Made by a program: the position numbers and the translations under genes. The notes beneath the pieces are model-generated. The model did not search any database and was not told the origin of the DNA. It saw only the letters and a list, made by a program, of their open reading frames with translations. This document shows positions 1-8,954 of a DNA stretch of 64,000 nt, piece after piece; positions within the stretch are counted from its first letter, which is position 1, and every line of letters begins with the position of its first letter. Origin of the DNA: CAVUPF01 sp963777915 (GTDB taxonomy: Bacteria > Actinomycetota > Thermoleophilia > Solirubrobacterales > 70-9); contig CAVZSH010000003.1 of the NCBI GenBank assembly GCA_963777915.1, positions 496,001-560,000 of the forward strand. The letters are read 5' to 3'.

Positions 1-2
1 CC

Positions 3-116
3 CTGCTCGCGATCGCGGGCACCCTGCTGATCGCCGGGGTGTTGTACTGGCGCTGGGTGCGGGCCGGCCGTCCGCGCGGGATCGAGGCGATCGAGCGGGA
101 GGCCGAGGCGGACTGA
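3..116 (+). CDS. C-terminal end of a small membrane protein (partial)
   Basis: The reading frame is open from the window edge and stops with TGA at 114-116, giving 37 residues. The first part is hydrophobic (LLAIAGTLLIAGVLYW), a likely last transmembrane helix. A short Arg-rich then acidic tail follows (RAGRPRGIEAIEREAEAD), suggesting a cytoplasmic C-terminus. The 5' part lies outside the window, so no family can be assigned. Confidence 0.55.
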   Translation: MLAIAGTLLIAGVLYWRWVRAGRPRGIEAIEREAEAD

Positions 117-255
117 GAGACACCGAGCATGTGGGGTTGGAGCAGCAGCTTGGCGAGCTGAACGGCGTTGGTGGCGGGCTTGAGCGGTCGAGGCTCTCGT
201 TGTTGCCAGCCGGCCCCGGAGCCAAGCGTTTCCGCGGAACGCTCTCGCTTCGCGT

Positions 256-272
256 GGTGGCTGTTGCAAAAA
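256..272 (+). repeat. Left inverted repeat of the IS1182-like element
   Basis: GGTGGCTGTTGCAAAAA, 17 bases, is a perfect reverse complement of 1803-1819. It lies 35 bp upstream of the transposase ATG. Confidence 0.85.
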
Positions 273-307
273 GGGGTCCTGTCCGTGCCAGTCGAGACCA
301 TTTCGGC

Positions 308-1710
308 ATGGCCCACAACTTCATCGAATGTGACCGTGAACAAGCCTTTTTGATGCCGCCATCGCTGCGCGACTGGCTGCCCGATGACCACCTGGCCTGG
401 TTCATCCCGGCGAGCGCCGAGGAGCTCGATCTCTCGGGGTTCTACGTCGCCTACCGTGACGATGGCCACGGCCGCCCCGCCCACGACCCACAGATGATGG
501 TCGCCCTCCTGCTCTACGCCTACGCGAAGGGTGAGCGCTCCTCGCGCGGGATCGAGCGCGGGTGCACCGAGGACATCGCCTACCGGGTGATCTCCGCCAA
601 CCAGCGCCCCGACCACACCACGATCGCCCGCTTCCGCCAGCGCCACGAGGTTGCGCTGGCCGAGCTCTTCAGCGACGTGCTCAGACTCTGCGCCGAGGCG
701 GGACTGCTCAAGACCGGCGTGGTCGCGATCGACGGCACCAAGATCCACGCCAACGCCGCCCACCACTCAAACCGAGACTACGAGCAGATCGCCCGCGACG
801 TTCTCGCCGAGGCAGCGAGGCCGATCGTCGCGAGGACGAGCTCTACGGCCAGCGCCGCGGCGACGAGCTGCCGCCGGAGCTGGCGACGAACCAGGGCCGG
901 CGCGGCTGGCTGCGCGAGGCCCGTCGGCGGCTCGACGAGCAGCGCGCACAGGAAGCGAAGCCGATCCCGCGCTCGCGCCCCGAGCGGCTGCGCGAAGCGA
1001 AGCACCGGCTCGAGGAGGAGCTCGCGACAGAGAGTCGGGCAAACGCAGCCTATGAGGCCTACCGCGAGCGCGGCGTGATGCGCCACGGGCGGCGCTTCGG
1101 CGCGCCGCCGAAGCCCTACTCACCGCCCGAGCGCCCGGCCGGGAAGGTCAACCTCACCGACCCCGACTCGCGCAACCTGAAGACCTCGCGCGGCTACGCC
1201 CAGGGCTATAACGCCCAGGCCGCGACCAACGAGAGCCAAATCGTCCTCGCCGCCGAGATCACGATCGACTCGCCCGACTTCGGCCACCTCGAGCCGATGG
1301 TCGACGCGGCCGAGGCCGAGCTCGAGAAGGCGGGCATCACCGAGGCACCCGAGGTGATCGTCGCCGACGCCGGCTACTGGCACCGCGAGCAGATGGAGAG
1401 CGTCGTGGGCCGCGGGATCCAGGTGATCGTTCCGCCCGACGCGAGCAAGCGCAAGGGCAGCCGCCCCGGCTGGGACGCAGGGCCCTACGAGTTCATGCGC
1501 CGTGTGCTCGCCACCGAGCGCGGCGCCGAGCTCTACCGAAAACGCCAGGGGATGATCGAGCCGGTGTTCGCCCAGACGAAGTTCAACCGCGGGATCGATC
1601 GGTTTCTGCGACGCGGCAGGGCGGCAGTGCACTCCGAATGGCGGCTGATCACCGCCACACACAACCTCCTGAAGCTCCACAAGCACTCGCTGGCGGCCGC
1701 AACGGCCTAG
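308..1710 (+). pseudogene. IS1182-family transposase, frameshifted
   Basis: This is a DDE transposase. The N-terminal half begins at ATG 308 (MAHNFIECDREQAFLMPPSL) and contains the IS1182-type LPDDHLAWF segment and the VVAIDGTKIHANA block with the first catalytic Asp. The C-terminal half continues one frame over. It has the VIVADAGYW block with the second Asp, and RKRQGMIEPVFAQTKFNRG with the catalytic Glu. The break is at about 815-818, where reading GCG-AGG instead of GCG-GAG would explain the shift by one missing G. The open frame extends upstream of 308, but that part runs through the terminal repeat, so ATG 308 is preferred. As read, the protein is split and probably inactive. A single sequencing error is an equally simple cause. 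Confidence 0.85.
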
Positions 1711-1802
1711 ATCGGGTCCCGAAAGGCCCTGCCGTTTTCAGATTCGGGCCGAATTAGTCGTTCGCGATCCAAGTTCGGCACCCGCACGCGCCCTGGCCAC
1801 CG

Positions 1803-1819
1803 TTTTTGCAACAGCCACC
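1803..1819 (-). repeat. Right inverted repeat of the IS1182-like element
   Basis: TTTTTGCAACAGCCACC is the exact inverted partner of 256-272. It lies 93 bp after the transposase stop codon. Confidence 0.85.
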
Positions 1820-1962
1820 GCGATAAGCGATAAGCGGGATCGTGAGCTGCGCGACGGGTGGAGTGGTTACTCGATCCCCAAGCCGCGGTCGAACTTATCA
1901 GCGGCCGCGTAAGTCCTCTATTCCGCTTTCGTCCTCACCACAGGAGGTGGAACCTTGGGTTC

Positions 1963-3723
1963 TCAGGACGGCGCTGCGGGCGCTTCTTCTGCCTTCTCCA
2001 ACTCGTCGTCAGGATCTATCCCCATGACGAGCGCGCCTAGATCGAGTTGAGGATCCTCACCGTCAGCCAGCCCGGCCTCCCACTTCATAAGCAGCCCGTT
2101 GCCGGGCAGCTCCTCGACTGCAAAGGACGCCAGGGCTTGCGCCTCCTCGATGCGTCCTGCCTTGTTCAGATGCTCCGCCGCCATTGCCTGAAGAGCAGCG
2201 TCCACGCTAGAAGGCAACTCCAGGTGGGCGTTTCTCGAACGCTCCTGCCGCCGCTTGGTTGCCAGCGCGTGCAATTCATCCTCCGTCCATTCCGGCAGCT
2301 GGTCCGAAAGGAGCCCGGCTGCAAAGGCCGGCATTCCAGGCCGCTTCAGGAGATCCTCATAGGCGTCCACGAACTCGGCGGCGCGGGAGCGGCGGTCGTC
2401 TGGCGCAAGCACTCGGTGCAACAAGACGTAGATCGCGACTAAAGCGTCTTTGGCCGACCCCTCCCCCGTCGCGGGCAGCAGTTCCTCGATTTGCTCCAGC
2501 ACTGCACTCATGTCAGGTATGCCGTCGTTTCGCTTCGCGAACGTCTCGATCAGGTGGCTCACGAGGCCGGAGAGGTAGCGTTCGGCCGACTTGCGGTCGA
2601 AGCCCTCGGCATTCCAGATCCAATACTGGGGCGCAGCCCGCATCTGCAAGATGCCAGGAAGGCTCGCTCTCCAGTTGAAGGTGACGTCAACTTCGGCTGG
2701 GGCGCGGGCGACGTAGCTCCTGACCACATGCCGCGCCAAACGGGCGAGTCCCTCGAGAGAGAGCATCGTCCCCAAATCAGGCGGAGAGACAGTCTCGGCG
2801 CGGTCTCCGAACTCCCACGCCTCCGGAGGAAGGTCCACCAAGACGTGCACGTTGAGTGACCGGATGTCGTAGGCGAGCTTCAAAACACGTTCAAGGTCCG
2901 CACCGCGGACTGGTCGCACGGCGCCGACGGCCTCCGTGCGAAAGAAATCCGGTGAGACGCTGTCCATCACGAAGGCCACGAATCTCCTCCGGAACCCGAG
3001 ACGCTCGGCCTCCATCGCGGCTTGGCGCACCCTCTCAGCCAGGTCAGCATCCGCGCTGCTCAACGCGTCATCGAACAAACGGCGCTTGCGATCGTCCAAA
3101 CGATCCCAGGTGGGTATCGGAGCTTCCGCGCCCTCGCTCAGGGACTCGAGCGCGGCTACGAAATCCACGTAGGCGAGGGTTGGGTCGGTGGTTGCCCGCT
3201 GTGTGGCGCGGACGATGCGTCTGATCGCGCGAATGGCAGCCTCGAAATTGCTGCGCTTCAAGGCAAGCAGCTGCGACATGAACCGGCGGAACTCATGGAG
3301 TTCGTCCTCTGGAACGAAACGCGCAGGATCGAAGGTGTCTCGGAACAGCTTTGACGCCGATACGCGGCTTGACCCGTCGAACGAGCTGGGGACCAGCTTC
3401 TTGACCAGGTCACCATCGCGATTAAAGACTGCGTTGAGCCCGAAGGAGAGCACGTCGGCCAAGTCATCGACGAGATCGGTGCCGCCCGTGGCGACATGTC
3501 CCGATCTCTCGCCGTCCGGATGCTCGGCCTCAAGATGCTCGGCCACAGACAGCGTTACGGCGGAAACAGGCTCGACGCCGGTGGAGGGAGCAAGCTCACC
3601 CACCGGGAGGTCGACCAAATCGTCCCGCAGAAAGTTGCGGTTGGTCCAAAGTACCTCTCGATGGACGGTGGAATAGAGGGGCACGCCGTCTCGGAAATAC
3701 ATCTTCGTCACGATCTGCAGCAC
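1963..3723 (-). CDS. Uncharacterised 586-aa protein, last gene of a three-gene operon
   Basis: I do not recognise this family. The protein appears soluble and mostly helical, with no signal peptide and no long hydrophobic segment. It contains charged helical stretches (for example FRRFMSQLLALKRSNFEAAIRAIRRIV near residues 165-191) and an acidic C-terminus. It starts with GTG at 3723, with AGGTAG about 9 bases upstream; a later ATG at codon 8 is possible. It lies 60 bp downstream of a small tail-anchored protein on the same strand. It shares the operon with that gene and the RHH/zinc-ribbon gene at 4231. Its position between an IS element and a restriction-modification pair suggests accessory or defence cargo, which is inference only. 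Confidence 0.6.
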   Translation of the reverse strand: MLQIVTKMYFRDGVPLYSTVHREVLWTNRNFLRDDLVDLPVGELAPSTGVEPVSAVTLSVAEHLEAEHPDGERSGHVATGGTDLVDDLADVLSFGLNAVFNRDGDLVKKLVPSSFDGSSRVSASKLFRDTFDPARFVPEDELHEFRRFMSQLLALKRSNFEAAIRAIRRIVRATQRATTDPTLAYVDFVAALESLSEGAEAPIPTWDRLDDRKRRLFDDALSSADADLAERVRQAAMEAERLGFRRRFVAFVMDSVSPDFFRTEAVGAVRPVRGADLERVLKLAYDIRSLNVHVLVDLPPEAWEFGDRAETVSPPDLGTMLSLEGLARLARHVVRSYVARAPAEVDVTFNWRASLPGILQMRAAPQYWIWNAEGFDRKSAERYLSGLVSHLIETFAKRNDGIPDMSAVLEQIEELLPATGEGSAKDALVAIYVLLHRVLAPDDRRSRAAEFVDAYEDLLKRPGMPAFAAGLLSDQLPEWTEDELHALATKRRQERSRNAHLELPSSVDAALQAMAAEHLNKAGRIEEAQALASFAVEELPGNGLLMKWEAGLADGEDPQLDLGALVMGIDPDDELEKAEEAPAAPS

Positions 3724-3783
3724 GCTGGCTTCTACCTATGTCGATCCATTCGTCTGCGCTCAGCTACCACGCTGGTCCACACT

Positions 3784-4194
3784 CTAGGTCAGCACGATGA
3801 CCGCCACGATGAGAACGCCACCGAGAACCACCAGTGGTGCGGGAACCGGGCCAATGTAGTAGCCAACTGCCCTGTCTAGGGCATGGGTAAGTTGTTCAGC
3901 AGCTGCGTCAGCAACAGGACGCTCAACGATTGCAAGAAGCGTGCCTCCGCCCTCGAGGTCCAGCGCGGCCATGAACAGGTCGCCCAGCACGATCGCCGTG
4001 GCCTTTTCCTCGGCTGCTACACCTGCACGCGAGAACGCGATCTGGGCAACGCGTTGCCAAGCGTATTGGCTGCTCAGCCCTCCTTGTGCACCAACCAGGC
4101 AACCGGTCTGGTCGTACTCGGCTACCGCATGGAACCCGGCTTTGAGTATCCGGTTGGTGGTTGCGCTCTGGTTGATCAGTCCTGCGGGTTTCAT
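3784..4194 (-). CDS. Small tail-anchored protein of unknown function
   Basis: The protein has 136 residues. The last 20 or so (APLVVLGGVLIVAVIVLT) form one strong hydrophobic segment ending at the stop codon, so it is probably a tail-anchored membrane protein with a cytosolic N-domain. ATG 4194 is supported by a good ribosome-binding site, AAGGAG, about 8 bases upstream. It lies 36 bp after the RHH/zinc-ribbon gene and 60 bp before the 586-aa gene, all on the minus strand. No family is recognised. Confidence 0.6.
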   Translation of the reverse strand: MKPAGLINQSATTNRILKAGFHAVAEYDQTGCLVGAQGGLSSQYAWQRVAQIAFSRAGVAAEEKATAIVLGDLFMAALDLEGGGTLLAIVERPVADAAAEQLTHALDRAVGYYIGPVPAPLVVLGGVLIVAVIVLT

Positions 4195-4230
4195 AGCGAT
4201 TGCTCCTTGTTCGAAAACTGGAGACCTGCT

Positions 4231-4728
4231 TCAAGTTCCGGCGCTACCACCTTGAGAAGAGCTGGCAATGCCGAAGAGCAGGCCGCCCACGGCTCCGACC
4301 AGCGCGGCCAATGCGGGCGGGAACTCCTCGCCCTTCTCCAGCACAACCTGCTCCAATGGCTTAGCGCATGCCGGGCACTTGCGCGCGAGCATTTGGTCGT
4401 AGGCCGTGACTTGCTTGTCGCATTCTGGGCACTTGCCAACCCGGAGCGTCTTCAGCTGTCCTTGCAGCGAATTGAACGTGGTCTGCCAGCCACGCTCGCG
4501 CTCCTGCAGGACCGCGAGCTCTTTTCCGAGCCGTTGGGCTTTTGTCTCCAGCTCACGGATCGAGTCCTCGTTGGCTATCGCCTCCAGGCCACGTTCGACC
4601 AGAACAGCAAGGGCAGAGCTGAGCGTGAGGCTGCGCTCTCTGCCGAATTGCTCTACGTCCTCTCGCACTTTTGGCGAGGTACGGAAGTAGAGGCTGACCG
4701 TGGGTGGTGCCTTCGTATTCGGGGGCAT
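4231..4728 (-). CDS. RHH-like, coiled-coil, zinc-ribbon protein with C-terminal membrane segment
   Basis: From ATG 4728 the protein has 165 residues. Residues about 10-50 (TVSLYFRTSPKVREDVEQFG and following) resemble a ribbon-helix-helix DNA-binding fold. A coiled coil follows (RELETKAQRLGKELAVLQERE). Next comes a two-knuckle zinc ribbon (CPECDKQ...CPACAKP). The end is hydrophobic (ALAALVGAVGGLLFGIA). The frame is open up to a TTG at 4776, but neither start has a strong ribosome site. The combination of a DNA-binding-like N-terminus with a membrane-directed C-terminus is unusual. It is the first gene of the 4728-1963 operon and could be its regulator or a membrane-tethered sensor. Confidence 0.55.
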   Translation of the reverse strand: MPPNTKAPPTVSLYFRTSPKVREDVEQFGRERSLTLSSALAVLVERGLEAIANEDSIRELETKAQRLGKELAVLQERERGWQTTFNSLQGQLKTLRVGKCPECDKQVTAYDQMLARKCPACAKPLEQVVLEKGEEFPPALAALVGAVGGLLFGIASSSQGGSAGT

Positions 4729-4776
4729 GCCCGGAAGGTAGCGACGGCGCCGTAGAATTGCAAGGATTTCAGTCAA

Positions 4777-5496
4777 TAGCGATACGATTCCGAATCGTAG
4801 CTCGCGCTGCTTGTCCCCGACGCCGCGCTTCTCGTATGGCTTCCGCTTCGCGCGAAATGCGTCACGCGATGCCAGCCTGTTGGGTGGTGATCGCCCGGGC
4901 GTGCGCCTTGCTTCAGATGCTTACTTCACCCACGGAAACGTCAGGAGCGCCACATTTCGGCTCACCTGGGACTGGCGACCGCGGTCCCGAATGGCTGGGG
5001 AACCCGCCTGAACCCCACCCCCCGACGTTGACTCCCGATTGGCGTAGATCACTCCGAGGCCGAAGTGGCGCGAAGGCCCGACAAAGGCATGCGAGACGAG
5101 ATTTCGCCAGTCGACCAGCTTCGGTGCTCCTTCCGCGTGGTTGCGGGCGCGTCGACGGATGTTGCCCGCGCTCCCGCTATGGACGAGAAGCGAGGGCCCC
5201 CTATGCCCAGCTCGCACTCGTCGATGAGGCGTCTCAGCCCCGTCCCCGCCTGGGATCAAGGATTGAAGGGTTCGGACTGCTGGATCATCTTGGCAACGAT
5301 GTGATTCGCGAACCAAACAATCCCCTCGTCATTGAGCGACGGCTCCGGCATCCAGCGCACCGATGCGCTGAGCACCCGCTGGTGCCACCGAGCCGAGTCA
5401 TAGCCCGCTCGCTCGTGCATACCGCCTCGAGCGGCCCTATGGTCGGCTGGGGTCGGTAGCACGACGGCAGGAGCGCCTGCGTCTGCAACGAAATCA
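4777..5496. other. 720-bp region without a convincing gene
   Basis: Several overlapping frames are open on both strands but none has both a good start and protein-like composition throughout. The best candidates are two minus-strand stretches. One is a 68-codon frame ending at 5256 (NDEGIVWFANHIVAKMIQQ). The other overlaps it between 4921 and 5316 (PKLVDWRNLVSHAFVGPSR). They could be remnants of one frameshifted gene. I see no tRNA, strong terminator or long repeat. Confidence 0.4.
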
Positions 5497-6591
5497 GTGA
5501 TTCACATGCCGCGCCCTGATGCCCGCGTTGCCGCTGTCGATGCTCCATATCGAGAGCGCGCCCAGGCCGTGCTCGGCAGCCTTCGGTCCTACTTCCTCGA
5601 TATGCCGCGCGGCAACGCGTTCTGCGAGCGAGACGACTTCGAGCGCGGGTACAAAGCCCTGCGCAAGGCGACTCGCCGCGGCGCCGAGCTGAGCGGCGAG
5701 GCGTTGCTCAGGGCGATCGGAGACGAGCCACGGGCGTGGCTCGTGCTGCGCTGCATGGTCGGCATGTCGCCCGGCGAGGCCGCGTACCTGGCCGTCGAGG
5801 AGGCGGGCGGGCGGAGCGAAGCGCTGGTCATCGGCCAGGCCGACGCGCGGGAGATCGATGTGCGCGCGAAGCGCGGGCAGCAGCTGTTGTTCGACGCGCC
5901 GCCGCGCAGCGACAAACAGCAACACTATGACCGCCTCCTTCGCACCGTGGTCCCCCTTCTCGCGGAGGTGCTGCGCCGCCCGGTACCGGCGGTCCCGCCG
6001 GACAGGATCCACCGCCTCGACAAGTGCGACACGCATGGCGGGCAGGCCACGGTCGCCAAGATGCTCTCGACCGGCAAGGTCCCCTACTCGGAGTTGCTCT
6101 ACGAGAGGCTGCTCGGCAGGCCGTATGCGTCACATCGCGACTCCGTCTCGGGCATCGTCGGCAAGCTCATCGAGAACGCGATCACCGAGCTCCTCGAGCG
6201 GCACGAGATCGACGGGCGCGCGACACGGGACCGTGAGAGCGTGCCCGGGTTCGAGCAGGCCCCGGACTTCCTCATCCCGGCCGAGGAAGCCGAGGTGATC
6301 ATCGAGGCGAAGCTCACCGAGGACGACGGGACGGCGCGCGACAAGGTCGCACGCGTGCAGACGCTCCGCCAGTACGAGGCCGCGCGGCCGGTTGGCGAGC
6401 GGCGCACCATCGTGGCGGTGATCGACGGGCGCGGATTCGGTCACCGTGTCGCGGACCTGAACCGGATGCTGAAAGCGTGCGAGGGCCATGTGTACACGCT
6501 GGCGGAGCTGGAGATGCTCGCCCAGCCAGGCGGGCCGTTGCGGCCCTACATCGGAACGCGAGGCCGGTCGAGCGAGAAGCGCGCCGGTTAG
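5497..6591 (+). CDS. PD-(D/E)XK restriction endonuclease, partner of the adjacent methylase
   Basis: The predicted endonuclease has 364 residues. The C-terminal half carries a PD-(D/E)XK nuclease signature: Glu226 in KLIENAI, Pro256-Asp257 in APDFLIP, and Glu270-Ala-Lys272 in VIIEAKL. The spacing fits the fold, in which these residues bind the metal ion that cuts DNA. The N-terminal half is likely for recognition or dimerisation and is not recognised. The start is GTG 5497 or ATG 5506. The gene converges on the methylase at 6588-8892 and their stop codons overlap (TAG at 6589-6591 and TAA on the other strand at 6588-6590). This is the geometry of a type II restriction-modification pair. Cutting specificity cannot be read from sequence. 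Confidence 0.7.
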   Translation: MIHMPRPDARVAAVDAPYRERAQAVLGSLRSYFLDMPRGNAFCERDDFERGYKALRKATRRGAELSGEALLRAIGDEPRAWLVLRCMVGMSPGEAAYLAVEEAGGRSEALVIGQADAREIDVRAKRGQQLLFDAPPRSDKQQHYDRLLRTVVPLLAEVLRRPVPAVPPDRIHRLDKCDTHGGQATVAKMLSTGKVPYSELLYERLLGRPYASHRDSVSGIVGKLIENAITELLERHEIDGRATRDRESVPGFEQAPDFLIPAEEAEVIIEAKLTEDDGTARDKVARVQTLRQYEAARPVGERRTIVAVIDGRGFGHRVADLNRMLKACEGHVYTLAELEMLAQPGGPLRPYIGTRGRSSEKRAG

Positions 6592-8892
6592 GAAGCGGTG
6601 GGGGCGGCTCGCGCCGCCGAGCCGAGCTCCACGGCGGCCGGCGACGACGCTCCCTCACCCGCGTCCTGATCGAGCGCGAGCAGAGCTGCGCGTGCGGCAT
6701 CCATGCGCTCCTTGATCGGCGCCGCCGGATTCCAGGTGGGAGCGAGAGCACGAACCGCGCTTTCGGCAAGGAGGCCGTGACGGATGCAGCGGCGGTCGCC
6801 GTCGCTCACGGTGAGGCCCGCGTCCACGAGGTTCTGTACGTGCTCGATCAGACGCTCGTTGAGCGGCGCGGTGCGCTCGTCTCGTATGCCGATCGGCTGC
6901 TTGCGCAGGACGAAGACCGTGTCCACGCGGCTGGAATCCGCGCTGTTGATGTGGATCGAGCCGCGCATCTCCGACGGGCAGACCACCGTCGTCGAGGGCA
7001 CGAGGCCGGCATCGAGGACGGCGACCATAAGCGCCGCATAGGAAGACAGGTCGTTGTGGTGGTAGGTGAAGACGAACGGTGACCCTGGGCGCAAGGCGTG
7101 CGCCGCTGCTCGGTAGACCTCGGAGAGGCGCCCGGCGAAGGCGTCGATGCCGCGACCGGCGGTGACGTTGCCGGTGACCTCATCCTGTGACTTTGAGGTC
7201 GGCCGGTCGAAGAACGGCACGTCGGGCATCAGCCGCCTCAGCCAGGAATAGCAGAAGTCCATCAGCTCGGAGTACTGGACGTTGGCGAAGTACGGAGGAT
7301 CGGTCAGAACCAGATCGACGCTGTTCTCCGGCAGCGGCTGCGCCGTGATGCTCGCGCAACGCAGCAGCGCCGCACGCTTGCGGTGGAGCTCGGCATGATC
7401 GTCGACGGGAACGGCGGCGATTCGCTCACCCGGCACAGGCACGCGCTGCTTGCGCCCCTGCAGGCGAACGGTCTCAAACGGCTCCCGGCAGTAGCACTTG
7501 GCGGCGGCGTACTTGGCCAGGAAGTGCCGGTAGCCACCAGAACCGACTTTAGGGATGCCGATAAGCGCCGCCTCGCATTGGACGCGATGGACGGGAAAGC
7601 CGTGGATCGAGAAGACGTCGAGGACCTTCAGGGCGGCGGTGTCATACCGGCAAACCATGTTCTGGTAGCGGATGAAGTCCGAGAACACGGTGGCGAGAGC
7701 CGGCCGCACGTCCGCGGGCGCCCGGCTGATCCGCTCGCCAAGCATGGCCAGACCGAGCAGCTGGCGCTCGTTGTGCAAGTCGCGGAAGCCCCGGTATCCC
7801 CAGCGCAGGAGACGGTTCGTCTCATCCCCGGGCGGGATCTCGTCGACCGGCCAGAAGGGCGAGTCCACGCCGGCGAGCCGTGCCTGTGCCGCGGCAAATC
7901 GCGCATGGTCCTCAGCGTCGGCACCCTTGAAGAAGCGGCCCCGGCGCCCCTTGCGCACCTTGCACGACTCGCAGTGGTACTCCAGCGCGAACAGCGTGTG
8001 CTTGGGCGGCTGGCCGCTGCTCGGACGGCTGACGGTGAACGGACGACCACATGAGCACGCGCTCTTCGCTGCCACCCTGGTATCCGCGTAGGGAGCCCCG
8101 CAATGAGGGCAATCCTCAGCCGGCTGATTTGGGGGCAGTTGCGCGACGGAGCGGCAGGAGCCGCAGACGAGGACGTCGTGCGTGTGGCGACCCATCTTGC
8201 GTCCCGCGACAAGCGGCCCCGGGAAGAGCAGCGTCTCCTCGCCGCAGCCGCAGACGTGCGTCTTGACCCAGAGGAAGAATTTGACGGGCGCCTCCTCGCC
8301 GCACTCCTCGCAGCGCGTTGTATACAGGTCGCGCAGCTCCTCCTCCACCTCGGCGGCGATCGCCTCGCCCTCGCGCTCAAACGCCTCGACGTCCAGCTCC
8401 TCAAGCTCGCGCTCCAAGAGCCAGCGGGACATCGGGTTGGTGTCGTAGCCAACCACCGAGAGACCCAGGCGGTTGGCCTCGAACAGAGAACGTCCCGCCG
8501 CCCATGAACGGGTCGAGCACCACGCCGTCGAGGTCGTGGCTCTCGAAGTAGTGCTTCGCGAGCGGCGCATCGACGAGCTCCGCCAGCGCAAGACCCCGAA
8601 ACAGCGTCCCAGGCCGCCTGGCGAACCACTTGTGGACCGCGATGACCGGCCGGTAGCTCTGCTGAACCTGCTTCTCGGCGGCGGCCAGCCCAGCCACCAG
8701 CGTCTCGTCGAAGCTCGTCTCCATGCCCTGCGACGGACGATACGGATCCGCGCGGACCACCGGCGACCCGGCCAGCGGCCGCGCCGCGAGCGTGACTCCC
8801 TGCGCCGCAGCATGCGCGTGCGGGGCCGCCCGAACCGGGTCCCAGAACGTGAGCTGCCCCCGAACCGCCGATCGTGAGGACGTGTTGGTCAT
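6588..8892 (-). pseudogene. Zinc-ribbon adenine-specific DNA methylase, frameshifted
   Basis: The merged product is about 767 residues. The N-terminal part holds an HKWFARRPGTLFRGL block and the SAM-binding motif DPFMGGGT. The remainder holds several zinc-ribbon pairs (CEECGEE, CGSCRS/CPHCGAP, CSCGRP, CESCKV) and the catalytic motif LVLTDPPYF. DPPY indicates N6-adenine or N4-cytosine methylation, and the zinc-ribbon layout fits the COG1743-type adenine methylases. One extra base at about 8487-8490, just after DPFMGGGT, shifts the frame; without it the protein reads T-S-LFEANRLGLSVVGYDTNP. The current ATG 8892 is provided by the transposon end and has no ribosome site. A downstream ATG at 8724 is an alternative. 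The product would normally protect DNA from the endonuclease encoded at 5497-6591. Confidence 0.75.
8874..8883 (+). repeat. Left copy of a 10-bp direct repeat flanking the transposon (possible target duplication)
   Basis: GTGAGGACGT occurs here, 7 bases outside the left terminal repeat, and again at 10252-10261, 3 bases outside the right one. Mutator-like and IS256-like elements often duplicate 8-10 bp of target. The gap to the repeat ends makes this tentative. Confidence 0.4.
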
Positions 8893-8926
8893 GAGAACAT
8901 ATGTTCTCACTCGATTCGGATGGATA
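8891..8926 (+). repeat. Left 36-bp terminal inverted repeat
   Basis: It is identical to the reverse complement of 10213-10248 over 36 bases and diverges immediately after. It begins ATGAGAACATATGTTCTC and continues ACTCGATTCGGATGGATA. Confidence 0.9.
8893..8908. promoter_or_regulatory. Perfect 16-bp palindrome with LexA/SOS-box core
   Basis: GAGAACATATGTTCTC is fully palindromic and contains GAACATATGTTC. This matches the GAAC-N4-GTTC core of LexA operators in Gram-positive bacteria and Actinobacteria. It lies 46 bp upstream of the transposase ATG on one side. On the other side it directly abuts the ATG of the methylase. Binding by LexA here would be placed to repress both genes. LexA binding is predicted, not shown. 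Confidence 0.6.
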
Positions 8927-8954
8927 CGTCCGGGGTCTGAACTACGGTCGCGCC

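Larger units (their letters stand above)
256..1819 (+). mobile_element. IS1182-like insertion sequence
   Basis: A 17-bp inverted repeat, GGTGGCTGTTGCAAAAA, lies at 256-272, and its exact reverse complement lies at 1803-1819. Between them is one transposase gene. The GGCTGTTGCAAAA-type end and the transposase are typical of the IS1182 family. No convincing target-site duplication is visible next to the repeats (GCGT against GCGA), so the exact boundary may differ by a few bases. The element is about 1.56 kb, a normal size for the family. Confidence 0.85.

Noticed and set aside
131..307. N-terminal extension of the IS1182 transposase frame
   Set aside because: It crosses the terminal repeat and DNA outside the element; ATG 308 matches the family start.
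4704..5459. A 251-codon plus-strand open frame upstream of the endonuclease
   Set aside because: It overlaps the zinc-ribbon gene start, is Arg/Pro-rich and has no ribosome site or domain.
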